DNA of 64,000 bases, from contig NZ_AP023272.1 of assembly GCF_013426735.1 (NCBI RefSeq), positions 974,501-1,038,500 on the forward strand, written 5' to 3'. The DNA comes from Agrobacterium vitis. Lineage in GTDB: Bacteria > Pseudomonadota > Alphaproteobacteria > Rhizobiales > Rhizobiaceae. The position numbers were made by a program, and so were the translations under genes. Numbering within the stretch: position 1 is the stretch's first letter; each line of letters opens with the position of its first letter. The notes beneath the pieces are model-generated. The model had not been told where the DNA came from. It was given only the letters and a program-made list of their open reading frames with translations, and ran no database searches. Below are positions 45,410 to 54,085 of this stretch, in pieces.

Positions 45410-46754
45410 TGATCTTTTTCATCGCATCTGCCGTGCGCGACCAGGTATAGCCAGCAAGCTTGGCTGCGCCGCGCTCGCCACGGCGGCGGGCTTCGTTGCG
45501 GTCGCGCCAGACCCGCTCCAGCATCTCTTCGATTTCATCGACGCTGCTTTCTCCCCACCCGGCCACGGAGCCGACGCCAGCGCCTTCGCCAGCAACAGGG
45601 GTCTGATGTTCCAGCGCATAGCAATTGCCGCCGTCGATCAGGTCGAGATGACCGGTATTGGCCGACAGAATTGTCGGCACGCCACAGGCCATGCATTCCA
45701 TCGCCACCAGATTGGTGCCGCCTTCGGAGCGGTTGGGGAAGACCGCCACGTCCATTTCGCGCAGGATCGGTGCCATCAGCGCATTGGGGACAGAACCGAG
45801 ATCAAGAAACTGATGGGCAGCGATATCGTTGGCGGCAATCCAGGCGGATTGGTCGATGGCGCCCTTGTCATTGGTGGTGATGGCGGTGGCCTTGCCGGAC
45901 CGGTTGAGCGTCAGGGCAAATTGCGGCCAGGGACTGTGCCAGGCGGAAACCAAGAGGGCTTCGGGATGGCGTTTGGCAAACCTTGCGAAGGCGGCGACCA
46001 CCAGATCCTGCCCCTTGCGCAATTCCAGCTTGCCGCCTGAAAACACCAGGAACCTGTCGGCCAGAACGCCTTGGCGCGGGCCGGGGTGAAACAGCGTCTG
46101 ATCGATGCCTTGGATGACGGTGGTGACATTGTTGAGGCCATGGGCGCGCATGATCTCTTCGTTCCAGCTCGATCCGGCAATCACCAGCGGCAATGCTTTC
46201 GCTCTGGCTTTCGTGGCCTCCGACAGTTGCGGCAGTTCAAAGAACACCACGCCCACCGTCGGGCTGCCGGAAAGCGCCACGCCTTTGGGGCCGGGCGACA
46301 TGGTAAAATCATTGCCGAGCCCGGCGAGAAGCGGGGTATTGACCGTCAGGGACTTTTCGCTCTGGGCGGCGATGCGGTTCGAAAGGTCGGCGCTGGCCCG
46401 GAAAAATCCGCCAAGTGCGCGTTGCCGCAACGGATCGACGACGATCTGGTCGGATTGCAACGGAAAGGACGTCACCGGCTCCAGCACCGGATCGTTGGAC
46501 CAGTTGAGCGCCAGGTTAAGGCCATAAATGCCCCAGCCGAAAAAGCTGGATATGCCCCAATGAATGATCACGGGCCGTCTGGGCGTCTGGGTCACGGGCA
46601 GCATATCTCCAAGCCTGGCGGTTTTCAGGGCGATTCGCCCCGGTTGCAAAAGCTTAACCTGCTTTTCTGGGCGCTGGAACAGTGTGGGCCGCGTTATCAA
46701 CGACGGTAAGGGAACTGTTTCTGTTTGCGACACGGATTCACGAAAATCCAGCAT
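45393..46754 (-). CDS. GT4-type glycosyltransferase
   Basis: This is a retaining GT-B glycosyltransferase of 453 residues. The N-terminal domain includes RRPVIIHWGISSFFGWGIYG, a donor-side hinge lies near VTTVIQGIDQTLFHPGPRQG, and the nucleotide-sugar domain has RFLVFSGGKLELRKGQDLVV. FPNRSEGGTNLVAMECMACG is the EX7E-like motif, followed by PTILSANTGHLDLIDGGN. The first about 50 residues are not family-like, so a later start is possible; no ribosome site is strong. It is on the opposite strand from its neighbours and diverges from the type I secretion operon, sharing a 121-base promoter gap. Sugar and acceptor are unknown. Confidence 0.82.
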   Translation of the reverse strand: MLDFRESVSQTETVPLPSLITRPTLFQRPEKQVKLLQPGRIALKTARLGDMLPVTQTPRRPVIIHWGISSFFGWGIYGLNLALNWSNDPVLEPVTSFPLQSDQIVVDPLRQRALGGFFRASADLSNRIAAQSEKSLTVNTPLLAGLGNDFTMSPGPKGVALSGSPTVGVVFFELPQLSEATKARAKALPLVIAGSSWNEEIMRAHGLNNVTTVIQGIDQTLFHPGPRQGVLADRFLVFSGGKLELRKGQDLVVAAFARFAKRHPEALLVSAWHSPWPQFALTLNRSGKATAITTNDKGAIDQSAWIAANDIAAHQFLDLGSVPNALMAPILREMDVAVFPNRSEGGTNLVAMECMACGVPTILSANTGHLDLIDGGNCYALEHQTPVAGEGAGVGSVAGWGESSVDEIEEMLERVWRDRNEARRRGERGAAKLAGYTWSRTADAMKKIIRTYQ

Positions 46755-46875
46755 GGCGAAAGCTTCGGCTTCTACGGTCGGGTTGAATGGGTCCGTTCCC
46801 GGCTTGTGGGGCAGGGCGGATCCTCACGAAAAACTCGCCATGTGTGCTTTCGGCGATGGATGATGAGGTGTGTCG

Positions 46876-49086
46876 ATGAATGCTGAAGACAGAGATCTGG
46901 CGGATGAGGGGCAGGCCAGATCCGCTCTTGCTGCATTGGCTCTTGCCACGCAAAAATTGGGCTTATCCCTCTCGGTCGAGCAATTGTGCCGCGATTACGG
47001 TGATGAGGAATGCTTTTCTCTGCCGCAACTGGCCGAAATCATTCGCGATCATGGGGTAAAGGCCAAGCCGATCCGCATGAACTGGAAGCTGTTGAGCCAG
47101 ATGGAAGGCGCTGTCGCCGCCGTCATTCAGCTCAATGATGGGTCGCTCCTTGTCTTTGAAAACTTTGTCGATGATCCGCAGACGCCGCGCATGGTGTTTC
47201 GCGATCCCGCCGATTCGAAAGCCACCCGGTTTGTGATTGACGAATTGCGGCTGACGGAAAACTGGAGCGGCCATGTCCTGCTGATGAAGCGGGAGATGAC
47301 CGAGGCAAGTGCGCGCGAGGAGTTTGGCTTTCACTGGCTGCTGGCCCAGGTGATGCAGGACCGCCGCATGGTGCGCGACGTGTTCATTTCGGCCATTTCG
47401 CTCGGCGTTCTGGCGCTGGTACCCTCGCTGTTCTACATGGTGGTGATCGACAAGGTCATGGTGCATCACCGTTTGTCGACGCTGACGCTGATGGCTGCGG
47501 CCATTTTGGTCGTGCTGCTGTTCGATATGTTGCTTGGCTATATGCGCCGGACTGTGACAGCCATCGTCACCGCCAAGATCGATGTGCGGCTGAACCTGAT
47601 GATCTTTGACCGGCTGTCACGTCTTCCCATCGAATTCTTCGAGCAGAATGCCACCGGTGGCATCGTCCATCGGCTGGGAGAGGCCCGTCGGTTGAGGGCC
47701 TTCGTCACCGGCCAATTGTTCGGTTCGGTGCTGGATATGCTGTCGCTGTTCGTGCTCATTCCTGTCATGTTCCTGCTCAGTCCCGGTCTGACCTTCTGGG
47801 TCCTGGGCCTCGGCGCGATGATGAGCCTGATACTGTTCATCTATATGAAGCCGATCCGCCGTGCCTATGCGCAGGTGATGGGCAGCGAACACCGCCGCAC
47901 CGCCATGCTGATCGAGATGATCAACGGCATTCGCACGGTGAAATCTCTGGCGCTTGAAGGCCGCAAGCGGCGCGAATGGGACCAGAAAGTCGCCGAAGCG
48001 GTCAATAATCAGACCAACCTGCTGTTTTTGGCCAATCAGCCGCAGACCTTGCTGGCCCCTCTGGAAAAGCTGATCTATGCCGGTTCTTTGCTGATTGGCG
48101 CCTATCTTGTTATCGTCAACGAGCATACGGTCATGACCGGAACGCTGGTGGCCTTTACCATGATTGCCATGCGCGCCACCCAGCCGCTGGTGCAGATGGC
48201 TGGCATGATGCAGCAGATGGAAGAGGCGCGCGGTGCATTGCGCCAGGTCGCATCCGTCATCAATGCCGAGCCGGAACCGCGCCGTGAACACGGGGTACGC
48301 CCGGAATTTTCCGGCCGGATCAGCTTCGAGGATGTGCGTTTTGCCTATGCAGGTACCGCAGTGCCGGCGCTCAACGCCATCAATTTTCACGTCAAGCCGG
48401 GCAATATCGTCGGGCTGATGGGCCGTAGCGGCTCGGGCAAGACCACGGTGACGCGGCTGTTGCAGGGCCTGCATCAAAGCTATTCCGGGCTGATCCGTCT
48501 CGATGGCGTCGAGTTGAAGGAAGTCGATCTCTATCATCTGCGCACCAATGTCGGTGTCGTGCTTCAGGAAAGCTTCCTGTTTCGCGGCACGATCCGCGAC
48601 AACATCCTGATCGCCAAGCCGGATGCCTCGCCTGAGGACATGATCGAGGCGGCACAACTGGCCGGTGCTGATGAATTCATCGAACGTCTGCCGCGCGGCT
48701 ATGACACGATGCTGGAAGAACATGCCAGCAATCTCTCCGGCGGTCAGAAGCAGCGGTTGGCAATTGCCCGGGCGTTGATCGTCAACCCGCCGATCCTGAT
48801 CTTCGACGAGGCCACCAGCGCGCTCGATCCGGAAAGCGAAGCGATCATTCTGCGCAACCTGAAGCGCATTGCCGAAGGCCGCACCGTGTTGATGATTTCG
48901 CACCGCCTGTCCTCGCTTGTCGATTGCGACCAGATCCTGGTTCTGGATCGCGGCCAGCTGAAGGACAGCGGCACCCATCACGACCTGCTGCGCCGCTCCG
49001 GCGACTACCGCCACCTTTGGAACCAGCAGAACCGCCACCTGACGACGGGAAAAGACCATGACGAAAACCTTGACGCTGTCGCCTGA
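46876..49086 (+). CDS. HlyB-type type I secretion ABC transporter with C39-like domain
   Basis: This is the inner-membrane ATPase of a type I secretion system, 736 residues from the ATG at 46876 (GAGG seven bases upstream; a GTG at 46870 is less likely). Residues about 15-135 form a C39 peptidase-like domain. The position of the catalytic Cys is not occupied (RSALAALALATQKLGLSLSV), so it is a non-proteolytic CLD as in HlyB. Six membrane helices follow (about 160-440). The ATPase has Walker A GRSGSGKTT (about 516), signature LSGGQKQR (about 620), Walker B ILIFDEATSALD and MISHRLSSL. It overlaps the adaptor gene by 29 bases. Confidence 0.93.
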   Translation: MNAEDRDLADEGQARSALAALALATQKLGLSLSVEQLCRDYGDEECFSLPQLAEIIRDHGVKAKPIRMNWKLLSQMEGAVAAVIQLNDGSLLVFENFVDDPQTPRMVFRDPADSKATRFVIDELRLTENWSGHVLLMKREMTEASAREEFGFHWLLAQVMQDRRMVRDVFISAISLGVLALVPSLFYMVVIDKVMVHHRLSTLTLMAAAILVVLLFDMLLGYMRRTVTAIVTAKIDVRLNLMIFDRLSRLPIEFFEQNATGGIVHRLGEARRLRAFVTGQLFGSVLDMLSLFVLIPVMFLLSPGLTFWVLGLGAMMSLILFIYMKPIRRAYAQVMGSEHRRTAMLIEMINGIRTVKSLALEGRKRREWDQKVAEAVNNQTNLLFLANQPQTLLAPLEKLIYAGSLLIGAYLVIVNEHTVMTGTLVAFTMIAMRATQPLVQMAGMMQQMEEARGALRQVASVINAEPEPRREHGVRPEFSGRISFEDVRFAYAGTAVPALNAINFHVKPGNIVGLMGRSGSGKTTVTRLLQGLHQSYSGLIRLDGVELKEVDLYHLRTNVGVVLQESFLFRGTIRDNILIAKPDASPEDMIEAAQLAGADEFIERLPRGYDTMLEEHASNLSGGQKQRLAIARALIVNPPILIFDEATSALDPESEAIILRNLKRIAEGRTVLMISHRLSSLVDCDQILVLDRGQLKDSGTHHDLLRRSGDYRHLWNQQNRHLTTGKDHDENLDAVA

Positions 49087-50428
49087 CGAGCATCGTTACG
49101 CGGTCCGCACGACAGCGGAATTCCTGTCCGAAAGCGCCAGCATCCTGCATCGCACCCCGCCCAAATCGGCGCGGATGACGATTGCCACGGTGGCGGCCCT
49201 GATCACCAGCGCGATCCTGCTGTCGGTGTTCATGCCGGTCGAGCGGGTGGTGAGCGCGCGGGGTCGCGTGGCGTCCGAGGCGCCCAATACCGTGGTGCAG
49301 CCGTTGGAAACCTCGATCGTTCGGGAAATCCTGGTGCGCGAAGGCCAGGACGTGAAGGCGGGGCAATTGCTGGCCACGCTCGATCCGACCTTTTCGCGTG
49401 CCGACCAGACCACGGCCAGCCGGCAGATGGCCAGCCTTTCGGCGGAAGTCGAGCGGCTGAAGGCGGAAATCGATGGGCGTGATTACCAGCCGCGCGACGG
49501 CGATAGTTTCGGCAAATTGCAGCGGCGGTTCTTTGAAGCCCGCCGGTCGCAATATGAAGCATCGATGTCAACCTTCAAGGCCAAGATCTCCTCCCTGCAA
49601 ACCACGCAGGCCCAATTGCAGCAGGAACTCACGGTCAATCGCCAGCGCCTCTCACTCAGCGAGGAAAGCGAGGCGATGAAAAGCGCGCTGGTCGAGAAGA
49701 AATATGCATCGAGAGCCGATGGCCTGAAGGCCAAGGACTGGGTGTTGGAAGTCACCGGCACGATCCGCGAAGTTGAGGGCAAGCTGGAAAGCGGTGCCCA
49801 TGATATTCAATCGGTGCAATCGCAGATGGAAGATCAGGCCCAGCAATGGCGCTCCGACGCCATGGGTCAGCTTGTCAAGCAGCAGGTGGCGTTGAATGCG
49901 GCCATCGAGGAGTTGAACAAGGCCGATAAGCGTTCCGACCTGATCGAATTGAAAGCGCCGGAAGACGCAACCGTGCTTCAGATCGGCGATATTTCCATCG
50001 GTTCGGTGGCGCAGACAGCGCAGAAAATGTTCGTGCTGGTACCGAAGGCCGCCCGGCTTGAAGTGGAAACGGAAATCTCCACTCAGGATCAGGGCTTTAT
50101 CAAGGTCGGCCAGCCGGTCGATATCAAGCTCGATGCCTGGCCTTTTGCCCGCTATGGCGGCTTGCGTGGCACGGTCCGGGCCGTCAGCCCCGACAGTCTG
50201 AAAGTTTCTCGCGGCGATGGCGCGGCAACGCAAGGCGCATCCGAGCGGACATTCTATATTGCCAAGATCACCATTGACGACCCGCATCTGAAAAGCAATC
50301 CGGCCGATTTCAGCCTGATTGCCGGGATGACGCTGGTGACCGATGTCGTCGTCGGTGACCAGACCGTGGCTGCCTATCTGTTTGACCGGGTTGTACCTGT
50401 TGTGAGCGAGGGAATGCGCGAACCATGA
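49058..50428 (+). CDS. HlyD-type membrane fusion protein of the type I secretion system
   Basis: The 456-residue adaptor links the ATPase to an outer-membrane TolC-type channel, which is not in this window. It has a short cytoplasmic N-terminus and one membrane helix (TIATVAALITSAILLSVFM, about 41-59). The lipoyl halves are NTVVQPLETSIVREILVREG plus QDVKAGQLLATLDPTF, and IELKAPEDATVLQI. Between them lies a long coiled coil (about 110-290), and a beta-barrel with MTLVTDVVVGDQTVAAYLFD ends the protein. It overlaps both neighbours (29 bases with the ATPase, ATGA with the Sel1 gene), showing a three-gene operon. Confidence 0.92.
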   Translation: MTKTLTLSPDEHRYAVRTTAEFLSESASILHRTPPKSARMTIATVAALITSAILLSVFMPVERVVSARGRVASEAPNTVVQPLETSIVREILVREGQDVKAGQLLATLDPTFSRADQTTASRQMASLSAEVERLKAEIDGRDYQPRDGDSFGKLQRRFFEARRSQYEASMSTFKAKISSLQTTQAQLQQELTVNRQRLSLSEESEAMKSALVEKKYASRADGLKAKDWVLEVTGTIREVEGKLESGAHDIQSVQSQMEDQAQQWRSDAMGQLVKQQVALNAAIEELNKADKRSDLIELKAPEDATVLQIGDISIGSVAQTAQKMFVLVPKAARLEVETEISTQDQGFIKVGQPVDIKLDAWPFARYGGLRGTVRAVSPDSLKVSRGDGAATQGASERTFYIAKITIDDPHLKSNPADFSLIAGMTLVTDVVVGDQTVAAYLFDRVVPVVSEGMREP

Positions 50429-51762
50429 AGCAATTGCTGTCTTTTGTGCCCTTTTTTGTCCGAGGCGCGGCAATCCGGCAGGCGTATCGCCATGGCATGA
50501 AAAAGCTTGGGGCGGGCCGGATGCCGCTGGCCGCAAGCGCCCTGCGCAAGGCGGCCAAGGGCGGCCATGTCGGGGCATCCTATGAACTGGCCCGGCTTTA
50601 TGAAACGGGGCGCGGGGTGATTTCCGATCTGGCTGAAGCCCGCAGGTTGGCGCGTTATGCCGCCGATGCGGGGCATGTCGGTGCCATGGCGCTGACGGCC
50701 CGGCTCTATCTGATTTCACCGCGTCAGGACATGCCGTCGTCTCCGGCGGCTTTGCGACTTTATGGCGATGTCATGCAACTGGTTTGCGAGCCCGAACTGG
50801 CCCGTGACTATGCGCTTCGCGCCCATGAGCACGGCAATGTCGATGGGTCGGCACTGGCCGGTTATCTTCTGGCGTCCGGCATTGGCGGCGAGGCCGATCC
50901 GCATACGGCGCTGATCTGCTATGAGCCAGCGGTGACAGCTGGCAATGTGCGGGCGCATCTGGGCATGGGAACGCTGCTGGCCGGGGGGCATTTGGGCGAA
51001 GTGGATTATGCCCGCGCCCTGCCTTACTTCAAATATGCGGCAGCAGCGGGCAATAGTACGGCGCGCCATTACCTCGCCATGCAATATCTGAACGGCCTTG
51101 GCACCACACCCGATGAGGAGAAGGCGCTGCGCCTGCTCAGCGCTGCTGCCGCCAAAGGCTACCGCTCCTCCATCGAGGAACTGGCGAAATATTATCTGCA
51201 CGAAGCCTATCCCGAGCGGGATCGCGCCCGGGGCGTGCGCTGGCTGACGGCGCTTGGCCGCATGGGCGACCGGCGCGCCTGCCGTGACCTCGAGCGGCGT
51301 TATCGCCATGGCATCGACGTCAAGGCCAGTTCGGTGGAAGCGGTGATGTGGCTGGAAAAGGCAGCGCTGAAGGGCGATGTCGCCGCGCAGTTCCAGATGG
51401 CGGTGGTTGCCGCGACCGGTGCAGGCGAAGGTGAGGGCGATCTCAACCAGGCGCGGATCTGGTTTGAAATGGCGGCTGAAAACGGTCATGCCCTCGCCAT
51501 GGTCAATCTGGGACGGTTCCGAATGAAGGGCATTGGTGGCATCGTCGATCTCGATGGCGCGCAAAATATGCTGGAACTGGCTGTCGAGGCTGGCGAAATG
51601 GCGGCCTATGCGGTGCTGGGCGAATTCCACGCCTATTACGCCGATCCCTCGGATGTCGAGGCCGCCCGCGAGATCCTGATGCACGGCGTCGAAAAAGAAG
51701 ATGCCGTCTGCAAGGATATTTTGGCGCGGCTGGAAGAAAAGCTGTTGGCCAAGGTTGCCTGA
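50425..51762 (+). CDS. Sel1-repeat protein in the type I secretion operon
   Basis: The 445-residue protein is built of about ten Sel1-like (SLR) helical repeats. Examples are AAKGGHVGASYELARLYETG, AADAGHVGAMALTARLY, AAAAGNSTARHYLAMQYLNG, AALKGDVAAQFQMAVVAATG and AAENGHALAMVNLGRFRMKG. No convincing signal peptide is present: MKQLLSFVPFFVRGAAIRQA is only weakly hydrophobic, so location is unclear. The ATGA overlap with the HlyD-type gene shows coupling. Sel1 proteins usually act as scaffolds for protein contacts, so it could chaperone or dock the secreted substrate. That role is inferred from position. Confidence 0.85.
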   Translation: MKQLLSFVPFFVRGAAIRQAYRHGMKKLGAGRMPLAASALRKAAKGGHVGASYELARLYETGRGVISDLAEARRLARYAADAGHVGAMALTARLYLISPRQDMPSSPAALRLYGDVMQLVCEPELARDYALRAHEHGNVDGSALAGYLLASGIGGEADPHTALICYEPAVTAGNVRAHLGMGTLLAGGHLGEVDYARALPYFKYAAAAGNSTARHYLAMQYLNGLGTTPDEEKALRLLSAAAAKGYRSSIEELAKYYLHEAYPERDRARGVRWLTALGRMGDRRACRDLERRYRHGIDVKASSVEAVMWLEKAALKGDVAAQFQMAVVAATGAGEGEGDLNQARIWFEMAAENGHALAMVNLGRFRMKGIGGIVDLDGAQNMLELAVEAGEMAAYAVLGEFHAYYADPSDVEAAREILMHGVEKEDAVCKDILARLEEKLLAKVA

Positions 51763-51956
51763 AGGCCAAGGTAACCTAACGGCTGTAGACTTGATTATCA
51801 TGCTCGAATTATGAAATGTCACAGTTGCGTTGATGCCGTCGTTTCGTGTGCATGCTACTCTCAGAGAGTGCATGGTGGCAGAGCGACGGCGCAACGGTAA
51901 GGAACAAACCGGCACTTCAAGCCTTTTGAGCCCAACTCTGACCGATCCGGACATGC

Positions 51957-53717
51957 ATGACGACTCAACAGATTTTGGCTTTCGCCGTCATCGGCCTGAT
52001 GATGGTTGCCTTCATGTGGGACCGTATCCGCTACGATGTGGTGGCGGGGCTGACCCTTCTGGCAGCCGTTGCCCTTGGCCTTGTGCCAGCCGATAAGGCT
52101 TTTTCCGGGTTCAGTGACGATATCGTTATCATCGTCGGCAGTGCTCTGGTGGTTAGCGCCGGGGTGGCGCGGTCGGGTCTGGTCGATGCTGCGATCAAAC
52201 GCTTCTTTCCCAACCTGACATCGATGCGCGCCCAGATCCTGCTTCTGGTGCTGACGGTGACAGTGCTGTCGGCCTTCATCAAGAATATCGGCGCATTGGC
52301 CATCATGATGCCGGTCGCTTTCCAGTTCTCGAAGAAGTCAGGGACGCCGGTCTCCGCCTTCCTGATGCCGATGGCGTTTGGCGCGCTTTTGGGCGGGTTA
52401 ATGACCCAGATCGGCACTTCGCCCAATATTGTCGTGTCCAAGCTGCGAGGCGAACTGACCGGCACGCCTTTCACCATGTTCGACTTCACCCCTGTCGGCG
52501 CGATCCTGGCCGTTGCCGGGGTGATTTTCCTGATGCTGTTCTATTGGCTGGTGCCCAAGCGCCAAAACCAGAACCCGACTTTGCAGGAAGCGCTCGGCAA
52601 TTCCAATTTCTCTACTGAGGCGACCCTACCCGAAGGCTCTGCGTTATCAGGCAAGCCGCTGCGCGATCTGTTGAAAACCACCGCCGGCGAAGTGATCGCC
52701 ACCGCCATCCTGCGCGGCCACAGCCGTATTTCGCCTTTCCCGGATATGGTGTTGAAAGAGCAGGACACATTGCTGCTGGAGGGACCATCCGATGCGCTTG
52801 ACCGGCTGGTCAGCCAATCCGGCTTGAAACTGTCGGGCCGGGAGATCGGTTCGGGCGGTGAAATCACTGCCATCGAGGCGGTGGTCGGGCCGGGGTCGCC
52901 GCTGGAAGGCCTGACGGCCCGCGATGTTTCTCTGTTCAATACCTATGGCATCAACCTCCTGGCCGTCAGCCGCCGCGGCAAGCGGCTGAAGGAGCGGCTG
53001 GCGCATGTGGCCTTGCGCGCTGGTGATGTCGTCGTGCTCCAGGGCCGGCGCACCGCCCTGCCAGCCGTATTGCAGACTCTGGATTGTCTGCCGCTGGCAG
53101 AGCGCGAAATCCTGCTCGGCACCAGCCGCAGCGCGCTTATCCCGGTGCTGATCCTGATTGCCGCGATGGGATCAACCGCAGTCGGTCTGGCACCGGTGCC
53201 GGTTGCCTTCTTTGCCGCTGCCCTGGCGATGGTGGTGTTCCGGGTCATCCCGCTCAACGATTTCTATCAGGCTGTCGATGGTCCGATCCTCGTCATGCTG
53301 GCGGCACTGATCCCGGTCAGCGATACTCTGCGCAGTACGGGTGGAACCGATGTCATTGCCGGTTGGCTTGGCCATGTTGCCCATGGGCTGCCGCCTTACG
53401 GTGCGCTGGCGCTGATCCTGGTGACCGCCATGGCGGTAACGCCGTTTCTCAACAACGCCGCTACAGTTCTGGTCATGGCGCCGATAGCCGCCAGCTTTGC
53501 CCATAATCTCGGCTTCCGGCCCGACGCCTTTCTGATGGCGGTGGCAATTGGCGCCGGTTGTGATTTCCTGACACCGATCGGTCATCAATGCAACACGTTG
53601 GTGATGGGGCCGGGCGGCTATAAATTCAGTGATTATCCACGCCTTGGCCTGCCGCTGTCGCTGTTGATCATTCTTGTTGCTATCCCGGCACTGATCGTCG
53701 TCTGGCCATTGAAATAG
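51957..53717 (+). CDS. SLC13-family permease with RCK_C (TrkA-C) domains
   Basis: This inner-membrane ion or anion transporter has 586 residues. N-terminal helices carry the DASS-type motif IKNIGALAIMMPVAFQFSKK with LGGLMTQIGTSPNIVVSKLR. The central cytoplasmic part (about 210-380) has two RCK_C-like units (SALSGKPLRDLLKTTAGEVI...LLLEGPSDALDRL and SPLEGLTARDVSLFNTYGIN...VVLQGRRTALPAV). The second membrane half has the mirrored VTPFLNNAATVLVMAPIAAS and LTPIGHQCNTLVMGPGGYKF. Substrates of this subgroup include sulfate, dicarboxylates and other anions; which applies here cannot be told. The preceding 194-base gap shows no clear ribosome site. Confidence 0.88.
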   Translation: MTTQQILAFAVIGLMMVAFMWDRIRYDVVAGLTLLAAVALGLVPADKAFSGFSDDIVIIVGSALVVSAGVARSGLVDAAIKRFFPNLTSMRAQILLLVLTVTVLSAFIKNIGALAIMMPVAFQFSKKSGTPVSAFLMPMAFGALLGGLMTQIGTSPNIVVSKLRGELTGTPFTMFDFTPVGAILAVAGVIFLMLFYWLVPKRQNQNPTLQEALGNSNFSTEATLPEGSALSGKPLRDLLKTTAGEVIATAILRGHSRISPFPDMVLKEQDTLLLEGPSDALDRLVSQSGLKLSGREIGSGGEITAIEAVVGPGSPLEGLTARDVSLFNTYGINLLAVSRRGKRLKERLAHVALRAGDVVVLQGRRTALPAVLQTLDCLPLAEREILLGTSRSALIPVLILIAAMGSTAVGLAPVPVAFFAAALAMVVFRVIPLNDFYQAVDGPILVMLAALIPVSDTLRSTGGTDVIAGWLGHVAHGLPPYGALALILVTAMAVTPFLNNAATVLVMAPIAASFAHNLGFRPDAFLMAVAIGAGCDFLTPIGHQCNTLVMGPGGYKFSDYPRLGLPLSLLIILVAIPALIVVWPLK

Positions 53718-53760
53718 CCATGGCTCAGCAGGGCCTGAAATGTAGAGGGCCTGAAATGCC

Positions 53761-53791
53761 GAAAGCCTGCGTTGGCGGAACGCAGGCTTTC
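53761..53791 (+). terminator. Strong hairpin after the SLC13 gene, in the 53718-54085 gap
   Basis: The perfect 13-base arms GAAAGCCTGCGTT and AACGCAGGCTTTC are separated by five bases, 43 bases after the stop. A T-run (GTTTT) comes only 16-20 bases later. The rest of the 368-base gap up to gltX holds no credible gene. A stretch rich in T at 53885-53910 and before gltX may contain its promoter, but I could not fix the boxes. Confidence 0.75.
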
Positions 53792-54085
53792 AAGCGGGGG
53801 ACGGGGGTTTTAGGCTCGCGGGATTCACAACCGCTTTCCTGCACTCCTAACGGGCAACACCGGAAATGGTTCCGCCCAATCTGATTTTTTTCGCAATCTT
53901 TTTCAAAATCCCCTGTCACCGGCCCATGCGTTCCCGCCGATGCTTGGGTTTTCCTTGACGCTTGGCGTTAGATATGGCCTAAGGCCAGCCAAAGGATTAT
54001 CGCTGGAAGCCTGCCGTGAGCGTGGCTTTCACCGCGTCCAGATCATCAAAATGCGATGGCTTGGCTCTGCCCGATCCTCGCCTCC

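Noticed and set aside
47617..49059. A 480-codon minus-strand frame opposite the type I secretion ATPase
   Set aside because: The plus frame has membrane helices and a full ATPase motif set. The antisense product is rich in Gln/His/Asp without motifs.
53718..54085. Possible tRNA or small RNA gene beside gltX
   Set aside because: No cloverleaf or T-loop consensus could be found. The only structure is the 13-base-arm hairpin behind the SLC13 gene.
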